Both the position numbers and the translations under genes were made by a program. From Phascolarctos cinereus (Eukaryota > Chordata > Mammalia > Diprotodontia > Phascolarctidae): a stretch of DNA of 64,000 nt. The notes beneath the pieces are model-generated. The model saw nothing but the letters and a program-made list of their open reading frames with translations, was not told the origin of the DNA and did not search any database. Location of the stretch: NCBI RefSeq assembly GCF_002099425.1, contig NW_018343982.1:13618501-13682500 (forward strand), in the 5' to 3' direction. Positions 46,062 to 59,499 of the stretch are shown piece by piece; position 1 is the first letter of the stretch; every line of letters begins with the position of its first letter.

Positions 46062-49000
46062 GCTCAGATTCTTTAAGAGTCTAGCCAAGGGCTCAGATTC
46101 TTAAAATCTGGTCCACTTGCATTAGCTTAGATGCAAATGCTTAGATTCCTTAAGAGTCTGGTCAATATGATGGATTCTTTAAATATCACCTAACCCCTAC
46201 CAATGTTCTAATAAACCTTGTCTTTGATTGAAAGAAGGCTTGGGTCAAATTCATTTGGGCAGGACCCACATGTGATTTTGGGGTCCCAGCACCCATACAC
46301 CTCTAAACCAACATTTTAATGGCACATATGGGGAAGCTGCCTAACCCCAAGGTCTTCTCCAGCCAAGACTGGAAGGTATTTAAGCCTTCTCTCCTCTTTC
46401 TTGCCCTGCAGTTGGGTTGCTCTCCAAGCACCTAGGAAGGCTTAGAAGCCCTTTTTGGGCAGCCTGTTACAAGGCTGTCTCAAGCTTGGGCTGGTTATTT
46501 CGGGCTTTTCATCCACTGGTTCAGTTCAAGGCCATGAACCTGAGTACACCTTCCACAGCACAGAGGACAAGGACAGATGCCCTATCCAGAAGCATGTTCC
46601 CAATTCTGTCAATTCTCTCAGTGCTAGGGAATTGGCAAAATTGTAGATGCTTTTTGGTTCCCTGAGGCTTACTTACTCCCTTCCCTTAACTCTTATGGAT
46701 CCTCCTTCATGGAGGCTACAGGGAAAACTTAGAACAGCTCAAAACAGCTTAGCAGATTCTGGAAGTTTTGTGAATGATCATTAAGGAGTTTTGAAACTCC
46801 TCCTTACAACCCTGGTCAATCCCTTCTACCACTTCCCTCCCTTTAGTCAAGAAGGTATCTTTGTTAACACCTCTCATAGGAGAGGAGAGTTTCACCCCTC
46901 TTAATCCCCTTCAAATTTGCCCTCCCCCACCTGCCGAAAGGAAGAAGGGAGGAGGGGCAGCAGTTACAGCACAAGCCCCAATGGCAATGGCCTTGGGCCC
47001 TGGGCAACCTTTGCCTAGAAGCATCACCCAGGTTCAGGACATCCTGCTCACGCCCCACATCAATCCCCAGCAGACAGAAGGAGTGGGGATTGGTCAAGGT
47101 ATAGAAGCTAGCCAGACTCCAACTTGGGTAAGGCTACTCTTTTAAAGTTGTAAGTTTAAATGTTAATGATGAGATGTTGATTCTCTGTGTAAAGAAATTT
47201 GGAAATGCCTTTAACAAAACTGAAGTCACCTGATTGGTAATGGGTTTGTTTCAAGTTTGAAGCTGGTAAACTTTTTGTATCAGTTATGTCAAGCAACTTT
47301 TTATAATTTGATTACAGCTGAAACAATTTGACTATCGTTTGTCATTGTTTTAATGTGTAAACTTGCCAAAAAACTTGTTTTGGTTGTAGCTTGCTGAGAC
47401 TTTGCAAACATATAGAAATAATCTCTAACAATTGGCTTTTTACATCAGGACAAATTTAAATTTAAGATGTAAATGGAGGAGAAATTTTTCCTAAGTTGTT
47501 ATTAATGAAACTTGCTGTTTGATGTAAAAGCTCATGGGACCATAAATGATTTTGTGTTCTCTGATGGATCATAATTACACATCCATTATCAATAATCCAC
47601 CATCGGAGAGAAATGCCACAAGCTACTCTGAGAGAATGTGATACTGGTAGGAAATCAGCATCAGGAAAAGCTGAGAGGATGATCTTAGCCTTACTCTAAG
47701 ATTGGATCCTCCTGGCTCAGTTTCCCCATTATGTTACTTTGAAAAGCAATGCTACCCACCTGACTATTTCCTGAGTCTGGCTATGAGTGTATTTGATACT
47801 GCATGATTGGAAAACTGTGAATTATCTGAATTCAAGAAGAGCTAAGGATGTTTTATCCTGAAATATTTGGGCCCTAAGTCTTGTCCCTGCTTTATCCTTT
47901 TATATCAAATTTCTATAGTCAGAGCAACTAGACAGCAAAGATATAAGCACAATGGAAGCGTGTGAGATCTTGCTGTTTTGACCTGATTGTATAATCATTA
48001 AATATCCACAAACTACTGAAATTAAATGAGAAACTTCTTCAGTTTGCTTTGGGGAGGAAATTTTCAGAGATAATTGAAGTGAAAGTCAGTCTCATGGTAA
48101 ATTCATTTGTGTAATTATTGAGCCCATGGGTAGAAAACCTGTGCCTGTGAAAGTGCTACTTGAACTTTTGAAAAAGTGACAAGATCAGATAATCCTGCAG
48201 GTCAAATGTAAATGGTTTTAATGGGGATCTTACACTTTTACTTCTCCCTATATGTGGGCCCTGCAGTCTTTTCTGTCAGATTTGTCTTCCAGATTACAGA
48301 CCAGTCACCTACTGTTGGTAGCAAACAGCAGGTACCAGCCAATGTCCCCCATTATCCCCTGTTTGCAGCCTGTTCTCAGTTCCAGTCAACCTCCTCTTTC
48401 AGATCCCCTCAAGGCAGGAGCAACTCTATGCCCCTTGCCAGTAGGAAACCAAAACCGTCACTCCTTACCCTAAAAGAATTTGGGTCCCATTTGTTTGAGG
48501 GGGGAATGATAAGGATGGGACCTGGACCCCTAAAAGGAAAAGGCCATGTCTTTGGGATCTGAACCCCAAAAAGGGAAAGCTCTGGACTTTCCCGCATGGC
48601 CAAATCTCTGGCTTTAACCTGAGGCTATAATTCTATCAACTGGCCTTTCATTATCACCTATGCCCAATCTCCCAATTCTCTGTTACCCTTAACCTAGCCT
48701 AGCCCTCCATTTTCTTACCTTGCTATGCCCCTCTCCCCTCTTCCCACTCTTAATCCTGTCTAAGTTCCATTCTCCCTTGGCCATGTAGTCCAAGTCCCTG
48801 GCATTTTGCTACCTCACAGTCACCCTAGCTTACTGGCCACTCCTATCCAGATCCTCCTTATACCCTCCTGCTCCAGTCACCCCAGACTACTTGGCCAGTT
48901 CTTGATCCCTCCCACAGTCTTTCAGTATATAAGGTCAATCTGAGCTCCATTAAGGTGCTCAGATTCTTTAAGAATCTAGCCAAGGGTTCAGATTCTTAAG

Positions 49001-49133
49001 ATCTGGCCCACTTTCATTAGCTTAGATACAAATGCTTAGATTCCTTAAAGGTCTGGTCAACATGGCAGATTCTTTAAATCCCACCCATCCCTGATTAATG
49101 TTCTTACAAACCTTGTCTTTGGCTGAAAACAAC
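46062..49133 (+). mobile_element. LTR-retrovirus-like fossil (LTR - internal - LTR)
   Basis: 46062-46312 is the 3' part of an LTR (AATAAACCTTGTCTTTG near 46212, edge CACCTCTAAACCAACA). 46313-48560 is a short internal part sharing sequence with the minus-strand fossil at 17717-19500. 48560-49133 is a second LTR, incomplete at its 3' edge. At 2.2 kb the internal region is far short of a full provirus and shows no recognisable gag, pol or env, so it looks like a non-autonomous or deleted form. Broken; family not identified. Absent from copy 1. Confidence 0.8.
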
Positions 49134-49372
49134 AATAACAAAAAAATAAGCCTGAAGTTTGGGATAATGCCTTCTTATGCCTAAGTAAATAGAACCCAAC
49201 TTTAGCCTAAAGTTCAAGGTCAAGAAATAAGATGAAAAAATGAGGAAAGAAAAAAGAAACAGAAAAGACCAAAGCACAAATTCAGGAGAAGACAACAGTG
49301 TCAAAATTCCTACAAAGTATCAAAGAAAAAAATGTTAATTGGACAGGAGCCAAACAAGAACTCCTGGAAGAG

Positions 49373-49523
49373 GGGCAGCTAGATGGCACAGTGGATAGAG
49401 CACTGGCTCTGGATTCAGGAAGACCTGAGTTCAAATCCAGCCTCAGAGACATAACACTAGCTGTGTGACACTGGGCAAGTCACTTAACCCCAATTACCTC
49501 ACCCCCCCCCGCAAAAAAAAAAA
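49373..49523 (+). mobile_element. Marsupial tRNA-derived SINE
   Basis: GGGGCAGCTAGATGGCACAG head, A-rich tail, target duplication GAACTCCTGGAAGAG (49358-49372) and GAATCCCTGGAAGAG (49524-49538). Confidence 0.93.
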
Positions 49524-51264
49524 GAATCCCTGGAAGAGTTAAAGCAATAAGAGTGGTGGAGGAAAAATTGGAAAAGAAATTAGAGTGATATAATAATATT
49601 ATGAAAAGAAAATTAACAACTTGGCAAAAGAAGCACAAAAAATATTAAAAAAAAATCCACCTTAAAAAGCAGAATTGTCCAAATGGAAAAAGAGGCACAA
49701 AAATCCACTGAAAGAAAAAAATAAACTACTTAAAAAATAAAATTGTCCAAATTTAAAAGGAGGTACAAAAGCTCACTGAAGAAAATAATTCCTTAAAAAT
49801 TAAAATTGAGCAAATGGAAGCTAATGACTTCATGAGAAATCAAGAAACAATAAAACAAAGCCAAAATAATGGAAAAAATAGGAGACAATGTGAATTATCT
49901 CATTGGAAAAACAGGTGACCTGAAAAATAGTTCTAGGAGAGATAATTTAAAAATCAGTGGACTACCTGAAAGCCATGATCAAAGAAAAAAAAAGAGCCTT
50001 GACATCATCTTTGAAGAACTTATGAAGGAAAACTTACCTGATATTTTAGAACCAGAGGGCAACAGAGAAATGGAAAGAATCCATTGATCACCTTCTGAAA
50101 GAGATCCCAAAATAAAAATTCTCAGAAATATTATAGTGAAATTCCAGAGCTCCCAGGTCAAGGAAAAAATATTACAAGTAGCCAGAAAGAAACAATTCAC
50201 ATATCATGGAGTCATAGTCAAGAAATATAAGATTTAGCAGCTTCTACATAAAAGAATCAGGGAGCTTGGAATATGATATTCTAGAGGGCAAAGGACTTAG
50301 GATTACAACCAAGATTCATCTACCCAGAAAAATTGAATATAATCCCTCAAGGGGAAAAATGGAAGTTCAATGAAATAGAGGACTTTCAAACAATCTTGAT
50401 GAAAAGACCAGAGCTAAATAGAAAAGTTGACTTTCAAATATAAGGCTCAGAGAAGCATAAAAAGGTAAACAGGAAAGGGAAATCATAAGGGACACAATAA
50501 GGTTAAACTGCTTGCATTCCTACATGGGAAGGTGATACTTGTTACTCACTGGAACTTTCTCAATCTTAGTGCAGATACAGGAGTATGTATAGACAGAAGA
50601 CACAGGTGTGAGTTGAATATGAAGGGATGATGTCTAAAAAATATATAATTAAAGGGTGAGAAAGGGATGTCCAGGGAAGAAGGGAAATAGAGATGTAGAA
50701 TGGGGTAAATAATCTCACTTAAAAGAGGCAAGAAAAAGCCTTTACAATGGAGGGGAAGAAGGGAGAGATGGAGTGGACTGAGTGAATCTTACTCTCCTCA
50801 GAATTGGATCAAAGAGGGAAAAACGTGCACACTCAATTGAGTACAGAAATCTATATTACCCTACGGGAAAGTAGGAGGGGAAGGAGATCAAGAAGGGGGT
50901 TGGGGGACAAAAGGGGAGGTGATAGGAGAAAGGGAAGATTGGGGGAGGGGGTAGTCAGAAGCAAAACATTTTTGAGGAGGGACTGGGTAAAAGGAGAGAG
51001 AGAGAATAGAATAAAGAGGGTAAATAGGATGGAGGAAATATAGTTAGCAATAGTAACCATGAAAAAAACTTTTTAAGCAAATTTAAATAAAAAATCTCAT
51101 TTCTCAAACATATAGAGAACTGAGTCAAATTTATAAAAATAAGAGTCATTCCCCAATTGATAAATATTCAAAAGATATGAACAGTTTTCGATGAAGTAAT
51201 AAATTTTTTTTGTAGAAAAAAAAATTCCAACTCACTCGTCATTGGAGAAGTGCAAATTAGACCA

Positions 51265-51408
51265 TTTTTTTTTTTTGGTGAGGCAACTGGGGTTAAGTAA
51301 CTTGCCCAGAATCACAGAGCTAGTGTTATGTATCTGAGGCCAGATTTTAACTTAGGTCCTCCTGACTCCAGGGCCAATGCTCTATCCACTGCACTGCCCA
51401 GCTGCCCC
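51265..51408 (-). mobile_element. Marsupial tRNA-derived SINE, minus strand
   Basis: Poly-T start and GCCCAGCTGCCCC end; target duplication ATTAGACCA (51256-51264) and ATTAAACCA (51411-51419). Inserted in the L1 ORF2 tail. Confidence 0.92.
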
Positions 51409-52289
51409 AGATTAAACCAATTTTGAAGAACTACACATGTATGTGGCTAATACAACAGAAAAGGAAAATGGTGGATGGTGGAGGGGATGTGGGAAAAATG
51501 GGACATTAATACACTGTTGGTGGAGTTGTGAACTGATTCAACCATTTTTCAGAGCAATTTGAAATATGTCCCAAGGGCCATAAAACCTTGCATGCCCTTT
51601 GACCTAGCAATAAAACTACTAGGTCTATAGCCCCCAAAAGATAAAAAACCAAAAATTAAAAGGACCTATATGTACAAAAATATTTATAGCAGTTCTTTTC
51701 AGGGGCACAGGATTGGAAATTGAGGGGATACCCATCAATTGGAGAATGGCCTACCAAATTGTGGTATGTGATTCTGATGGAATATTACTGTGCTATAAGA
51801 AATCATAAACAGGATGATCTCAGGAAAACCTGGAAAGATTCACATGAGCTGATGCAGTGTCATGTACTGTGTACAAAATAACAGCAATATTGTAAGGTAA
51901 AAGAATGGCAGCTATTTTCAGCTATAAACTGATCCAGGAGAAATCTGAAGGCCCTTTGATGAAAAATGCCATCCATCCCCAGAGAAAGAACTCATTGTCT
52001 CTGAATACAGATTGAACATAAATAGATTTTTTTTTACTTTAGTTTTCTTTAAGGTTGTTTGGTCTATGCGTTTTTTCATGATGTGACTATTATGGAAATG
52101 TTTTGCATGACTACATATGTATAACCTATGTGTGATTACTTACCCTTTCAATGAAGGGTAGTTCAGAGAGAGGAAGGGAGAGAATTTGGAACTCAACTTT
52201 TTAAAAACAAATGTTACAAATTGCTTTTGCATATAACTGGGGAAAAATAAACTATTAAAAATATATTAAATATTGTATTAAAAAAGAAC

Positions 52290-53407
52290 CTAAACATCTT
52301 AGTTCAAAAAATTATCAAGAAAAACTGGGTCAATACCCTAGATTGAGAAGATAAAATAGTTATTGAAAGAATCCATTGATCACCTCCTAAAAGAGATCCC
52401 AAAATGAATACTTCCAGGAATGTTGTAGCCAAATTCCCAAGTTCACAGGTTAAGGAGAAAATATTGCAAGGAGACAGAAAAAAGAGAAATTAATTCAAAT
52501 ATTGTGAAGCCACGGTAAGGATCACACAAGATTTAGCAGCCTCCACATGAAAGTGGTGGTGGTCTTAAAATATGATATTCTGGAAGATGAAGGAGCTAGG
52601 ATTACAACCAAAAATTATTTACCCAGCAAAACTAAGTCTAATTCTTCAGGGGAAAATGGACATTTAATGAAATAGAAGATTTTCTAGCATTCTTGATTAA
52701 AGACCAGAACTGAATAGAAAATGATATTGAAACACTAGACCCAAGAGAAGCATAAAAAGATAAACATGGAAGAGAAAACATAAGAGACTCAACAAGGTAA
52801 AACTTCATATTCCTGTATGGGAAAGTGATACATGTAAGTTAAAAACTTTACCTTCATTAGAGCAGTTAGAAGTAGTCTACATAGAGAGAATATGTGGGTG
52901 TGAGCTCCACAATGATTTCTAAAAGTATAATAGAGGGGTGAAAAAGAGAGAGGCACTGGGAGAAAGGAGAAAGGAAAAAGGAGTGGTAGAATGGGGAGGG
53001 ATTACCTCACACAAAACAGGCCCACAGTGTCATACAGTGGAGGGAAAAAAGGAGGTGTGGGCAATGCCTGAACCACATTCTCACTGAAGTTGATTCAAAG
53101 CAGGAAGAATATAGATATTCAATCAACAGGGAAAGAAGAAGGGAATCAGATGAATGAAAGTGGGTTAAAAAGGGAGGACAGATTAAGAGAGGCACTGGTC
53201 AGAAGACAGATATTTTGAAGATGAATGGGATAAAAAGATAGAGAAGGATAGAAGAATATAGGATAGAGAGAAATGGACAGTTAGTAATCAGAACTATAAA
53301 TCTGAATGGGATGAGTTCACCTGTAAAATGGAAGTGGATAGCAGAATGGATTAGAAACCAGAATCCAACAATATGATGCTCAAAAGAAATACACTTGAAA
53401 GAGAAAG

Positions 53408-53457
<50 letters not shown>

Positions 53458-54665
53458 AAAATAATAATATGGAACATAAAGTATTATACTCCAACTGATA
53501 ATTAAAAAAGCAGGGGTATCAATCATGAAGTTAGACAAAGCAAAAGAGTAGAGATCTAGTTGAAAGAGATAATCAGGGAAACTACATTTTGCTAAAATGT
53601 AGCATAGACACTGAAGGAATATTAAAAGAAATTTACAGCAAATTTTTTTTCTGATAAAGGTTTCATTTTTGAAATGTATCAAGAACTGAGCCAAATTTGT
53701 AAAAAATGAAGAGCCACTCTGCATTTGAATGGTCCAAGGATATGAACAGGCAATTTTCAGAAAAAGAAATCAATGTTATACATAGTCATACGAAAAAATG
53801 CTCTAAATGATCATTGATTACATAAATACACATTAAAGCAACTCTGAGGTACCACTTCACATTTATCAGATTGGCTAATATGAAAGAAAAATAACATGAT
53901 AAATGTTGGAGCAGATGTGGGAAAATTGGGACACTAACACACTGTTGGTGAAGTTGTGAATTGACACAGCCATTCTAGAGAGCAATTTGGAACTATGCCC
54001 AAAGGGTTATAAAACCATGCATACCCTTTGATTTAGCAATGCCACTACTACATCTGCATTCCAAAGAGACAAAAATGGGAAAAGGACCTATTTGTACAAA
54101 AACATTTAAAGCAGATCTTTTTATGATAAGAAGGAATGGGACACTGTGGGAATGTCCATCATTGAGGAATGGCTGAGCAGTTAGGAGAATATGATTGTAA
54201 TGGTATACTGCCGTGTTATAAAAAATAATGAACAAGATTAATTAAAGAAAAAATCTGAAAGCCTTACATGAACTGATGCAAAGTGAAGTGAACAGAACCA
54301 GGAGAACATTGTGCACCGTATCAGCAATAGCGTATGATGAGCAACTGCAAATGACTTGGCTATTCTTAGCAACACAATGATCCAAGACAATTCTAAAGGA
54401 AAGATCTAATCCACATTCAAAGAGAACTGATGGAGTCTCAATGAAGTTTGAAGCATACCATTTTTCACTTTATTTTTTTTTTATCATTTTTTTACTTTGT
54501 GGTTTTTTTTAGCCACTTGACTAATATTGACATACATTTTGCCAGATTACACATGTATACCCTACATCAAACTGCTTATAGTCTCAGGGAGGGAGGGAGA
54601 GAATTTGAAACTTAAAATTAAAAAAAAAAAGAATGTTAAAAATTGTCTTTACATTTAATAAAGAT
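52290..54665 (+). mobile_element. L1 LINE, second copy lacking most of ORF2
   Basis: Starts in the ORF1 domain (ERIH, then SP.KRDPK near 52360-52400), passes through the inter-ORF region and the endonuclease start (near 53280-53400), holds a CA repeat, then jumps near 53640 to the ORF2 C-terminal part and 3' UTR. Ends with an A-rich tail near 54665. Confidence 0.82.
53409..53455 (+). repeat. CA microsatellite
   Basis: About 23 CA units inside the L1 endonuclease remnant. Confidence 0.95.
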
Positions 54666-54804
54666 AAAATATCACTAAGAATAAAATACAATAGTGGTTT
54701 CTTGACCCAATAGCAGGTATTTTTGTTTTTGTCAAATAGATTGCTCATTTGCTTCCTTATATAGTGTACTTAATCTGTTTCACTGATCAATGTCTCCTCT
54801 TTTT

Positions 54805-55250
54805 TTTAAATATAAATTTATTTTTAGTTTTCAATATTCACTTCCACAAGTTTTTGAGTTCCAAATTTCTCCCCCTCCCCCCACCCCAAGATGGCATGCA
54901 TTCTGAATACCCCTTCCCCTGGTCTGCCTTCTCTTCTATCTCTCCCCCTCCCTTCTCTTATCCCCTTCCCCTTCTATTTTCCTGTAGAGCAGGATAGACT
55001 TCTGTACCCCATTTCCAGTATTTCTTATTTCCCAGGTGCATGTGAAAACATTTTTTTAAAAACATGTGTTTTTAAAACTTTGCGTTCCAAATTTTCTCCC
55101 TTCCTCCCTCCCCACCCATCCTCATTGAAAAGGCAAGCAACTCAATATAGGTTGTACATGTGCAGTTATGCAAAACACTTCCTTAGTAGACATGTTGTGA
55201 AAAACTAACTCTATTTCCCTTAATCCTATCCTGCCCTCCCATTTATTCTG
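54805..55250 (-). mobile_element. L1 3'-end fragment, minus strand
   Basis: Its reverse complement reads as the marsupial L1 3' UTR: ACATGTCTACTAAGGAAGTG-type start, TTTGCATAACTGCACATG, GA-rich middle, A-rich end. Opposite to all neighbouring L1s. 54666-54804 holds a short stretch I cannot assign. Confidence 0.65.
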
Positions 55251-56630
55251 TTAGAAAACAATGTGAAACATCTCATTGGAAAAACAACTGACACGGAAAA
55301 TAGATCCAGGAGAGAGAATTTAAAAATTATTGGACTATCTGAAAGCCATGATCAAAAAAAGAGCCTTGACATCATCTTTCAAGAAATTATCGAGGAAAAC
55401 TGCCCTGATATTTTAGAACCAGAGGGTAAAATAGAAATTGAAAGAATCCATTTGTCATCTCCTGAAAGAGATCCCAAAATGAAAACTCTAAGGAATATTG
55501 TAGCCAAATTCCAGAATTAACAGGTCAAGTAAGCAGTCAGACAGAAACAATTTAAATACCATGGAAACATAGTCAGGATTGTGCAGGACCTAGCAGCTTC
55601 TGCATGAAAGGATCAGAGGGCTTAGAATATGATATTCTGTAAGGCAAAGGAGCTTGGCTTGCAGCCAAGGATCAACTACTCAGCAAAATTGAGAATAATC
55701 TTTCAGAGGAGGAGATGGACAATCAGTGAAATAGGGGACTTCCACATTTTCCTGATGAAAAATCCAGAGCCAAACAAAGGATTTGATCATCATTAAAACA
55801 CTCAATGGAAGCATAAAAAAGGTAAATGGGAAAGGGGGGAAAAACTATGCTGTTAAATAAGGTTAAATTGTTTATATCACTACATGGGAAGATAATACTT
55901 GTAACTTTTGAGAATTGTATCTTTATTATGCCATTTAGAACGGGTATACATAAACAGAGAGTGTGGGTATAAGTTGACCTTGATGTGATGATAAAAAAAT
56001 AAGGATTGGAAAAAAAGATTGCACTGGGAGAAGAGGAAAGGAGGAGGCAAAAAAAGGGTAAATTACATCCCATGAAATGGTGGGAAGACCTATTATAGTA
56101 GAGTGAAAGAAGGGAGAGAGGCGAGCATTGTTCGAACCTTATTGTCATTGGATTTGGCTCAAAGTGGGAATAACATACACATTCAATTGGGTACAGAAAT
56201 CTCTTTCCCTATGGGAAATAGGAATGGAAAGGGGAAAGAAAAGCAGGGACTGATAGAAGGGAGGTCAGATTGGGAGAGGTGATGGTCAGAAGCAAAACAT
56301 TGGTGAGAAGAGAAAGGAGAGGAAAAAAAGTATAAATGGGGAAAATAGGATGGAGAGAAAGAAACAGTTAGTAATCATAACTGTGAATGTGAATGGGATG
56401 AACTCTCCCACAAAACAGAAGCAGATAGCAGAGTAGATTAAAAACCATAATCCTATAATACACTGTTTACAAGAAACACATTTGAAGAAGAGAGATACAC
56501 ACAGAGTAAAGGTAAAAGGCTGGAGCAGAATATATTATGCATAAGCTAAAGTAAAAAAAAGCAGGGGTAGCAATCCTGATCTCAGACAAAGCAAAAACAA
56601 AAATAGATATAATTAAAAGAGATAAGGAAC

Positions 56631-56774
56631 AGGGAAGCTAGGTGGAGCAGTGGATGGAGCACCGGCCCTGAAGTCAGGAGTACCTGAGTTCAAATCCGGT
56701 CTCAGACCAAACGCTTGACACTTACTAGCTGTGTGACCTTGGGCAAGTCACTTAACCCCAACTGCCTTAAAAAA
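56631..56774 (+). mobile_element. Marsupial tRNA-derived SINE in L1 endonuclease
   Basis: GGAAGCTAGGTGGAGCAGTG head, CTGAGTTCAAATCCGGTCTC, CTGTGTGACCTTGGGCAAG and an A tail. Approximate AGAGATAA / AGAAAGATAA target duplication. Confidence 0.9.
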
Positions 56775-57244
56775 AAGAGAAAGATAAACAAGGAAAGTAC
56801 AGCCTGTTTAAAGGTAGTATAGACAATGAAGTAATATCAATGCTAAAGATATATACAAGTCATACAGCATTCAAATTCTTAGAGGAGATGTTAAGTGAGT
56901 TACAGGAAGAAATAGACAGCAAAATCATACCAGTGGGGAACCTCAACTTCCCACTCTTAGGTGAGGTAAATCTAACCACAAAATAAACAAGATAGAAGTT
57001 AAAGAAGTAAATAGAATCTTTTAAATGTTAGATATAGTAGACATCTGGAGAAAATTGAATGGGGATAGAAAGGAATATACCTTTTTCTCAGTACATGGCA
57101 CCTACACAAAAATTGTACTTGCACTAGAGAATAAAAACCTCACAATCCAATGCAGAAAGGCAGAAATATTAAATGCATCCTTTTCCAATCATGATGCAAT
57201 AAAAACCATATGTAATAAAGGGCCATGGAAAAAGACTAAAAATT

Positions 57245-57390
57245 GGGGCAGCTAGGTGGCGGAGTGGATACAGCACCGGCCCTGAAGTCAGGAGTACCTG
57301 AGTTCAAATCCAGCCTCAGACCAAACACTTGACACTTACTAGCTGTGTGATCCTGGGCAAGTCACTTAATCACAATCGCCTAAAAATTTA
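57245..57390 (+). mobile_element. Marsupial tRNA-derived SINE in L1 endonuclease
   Basis: Target duplication AAAAAGACTAAAAATT (57229-57244) and AAAAAGACTAAAACTT (57391-57406); GGGGCAGCTAGGTGGCGGAG head. The closest of the six to a full, young-looking copy. Confidence 0.94.
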
Positions 57391-59499
57391 AAAAAGACTA
57401 AAACTTAATTGGAAACTAAATAATGTAATCCTAAAGAATGAGTGGGTCAAACAACAAATCATAGAAACAATCATTAACTTTATCCAAAAGAATGAGAAAA
57501 TTGAGATAACATGCCAAAACTTATGGGATGCAGCCAAAGTAGCTCTTAGGAGACATTTTATGTCTCTAAATGCTTACATGAATAAAATAGAGAAAGAGGA
57601 GATCAGTGAATTGGGCATGATACTGAAAAAGCTAGAAAAAAGAACAAGTTGAAAAACTCTGAATTAAATACCAAATTAGAAATTCTGAAAATCAAAAGAG
57701 ACATTAAGAAAATTGACATTAAGAAAACTATATGAATAAAACTAAGAGCTGGTTTTATGGAAAAAATTTTTTAAAAAAAAGATAAACCTTTGGTTAATTT
57801 GATTAAAAAAAGAAAGAAGAAAACCAAATTACTAGTACCACCACCAATGAAGAGGAAATTAAAACAATAATTAAGAACTATTTTGCCCAACTGTCTGCCA
57901 ATAAATCTGACAATCTTAGTGAAATGGATGAATATTTACAAAACTCCAAATTGCCCAGATTAACAAAACAGGAAATAAAATACATAAATAACCCTATTTA
58001 AGAAAAAAAAATGGAACAAGCCGTCAATGAACTCCCTAATAAAAAAATCTCCAGGATCAGACGGATTTGTAAGGGAATTCTGCCAAACATTTAAATAATA
58101 ATTAATTCCAATACCATATATACCATTTGGAAAAATAGGCAAAGAAGGAGTCCTACCAAAGTCTTTTTATGATACAAATGTGGTGCTGATACCTAAACCG
58201 GGAAGAGCCAAAACAGAGAAATAAAATTATAGGCCAATTTCTCTAATGAATATTGATGCAAAAATTTGAACAAAGTATCAGCAAAAAGATTACAGCAACT
58301 CATCATGAGGATAATACACTATGACCAGGTGGGATTAATATGAGTAATGCAAGGCTGGTTCAATATTAGGAAAATTATCAGTATAATTGACCATAACAAT
58401 AACAAAATTAATGGAAATCATATGATTATCCCAATAGAGACAGAAAAAGCTTTTGGCAAAGTATACCACCCATTCCTTTTAAAAACATGAGAGAGTATAA
58501 GAATAAATGGAGTTTTCCTTAAAATAAGTAGCATCTATCTAAAACCATGGGCAAGCATTACATATAATGGGGATAAGCATTTCCAATAAGATCTGGAGTG
58601 AAATGAGAATGTCCCTTACCACCACTGTTATTCAATATTGTACTAAAAATGTTAGCTTTAGCAATAAGAGAAGAAAAAGAAATTGAAAGAATTAGAATAG
58701 GCAATGAACAAATGAACATTGCCTACAATAGGCAATGAACAAAGTTATCGCTCTGGAGATGATATGATGGTATACTTAGAGGATTGTAGAGAATCAACTA
58801 AAAAAGTATTTGAAATAATGAACACCTTTAGCAGTGTTGCAGGATACAAAATAAACCCTCATAAATCACTGCAAGTTCTATATGTTACAAAAAAATAAAA
58901 AGCTCAAAAGCAAAAATTAGAAACAGAAATTCCATTTAAGTAACTGTAGAAAATGTAAAATATTTGGGAATCTACTTGCCAAGACAAACCCAGGAACTAT
59001 ATGTACAGAGCCCTTTTCACACAAATAAAATCAGATCTAAATGATTGGGAAAATATCAGTTGCTCATGGGTAGGTCAAGCTAAAATGATAAAAATGACAA
59101 TTCTATCTAAATTAATTTACTTATTCAGTGCCATACAAATCAAACTAACAAAAGTATTTATAGAGCTAGAATAAATAATAACAAAATTCATCTGAAAGAT
59201 CAAAAGGTCAGAATATCAAGTGAATTAATGAAAAGAAACACAGGAGAAGGTGACCTAGCTCTATCAGATCTAAAACTGTATTATTAATCAGCAATCTTCA
59301 AAACTACTTGATAATGTCTAAGAAGTAGAGTGGTGGATAAGTGGAATAGGTTAAGTACACAAGACACAGTGGTCAATGACTATAATAACCTATTGTTTGA
59401 TAAACCCAAGGACTCCAGCTTCTGCATAAGAACTCACTATTCGACAAAAACTTCGAGGAATACTGGAAAATACTATGGCAGGAAGTAGGCACAGGCCAA

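Larger units (their letters stand above)
49145..52285 (+). mobile_element. L1 LINE, ORF1-bearing, lacking most of ORF2
   Basis: ORF1 coiled-coil region, then the RRM-type domain RRDNLKISGLPESHDQ with LDIIFEELMKENLPDILEPE at about 49869-50090, C-terminal domain to about 50440, the GA-rich inter-ORF region, and the first codons of the endonuclease near 51040. It then jumps (51062-51095) to the ORF2 C-terminal part and 3' UTR ending near 52270. Two SINEs sit in it. Confidence 0.85.

Noticed and set aside
46861-47145. Open frame with a homologue on the minus strand at 19134-19385
   Set aside because: Both are in the internal parts of related LTR fossils. The similarity reflects shared element ancestry; no known viral gene was recognised.
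53199-53724. Minus-strand frames rich in Cys-Val
   Set aside because: Produced by the CA microsatellite read antisense.
55723-56148. 141-codon minus-strand open frame
   Set aside because: Antisense to the L1 ORF1-ORF2 spacer, which is purine-rich on the sense strand; no family match.
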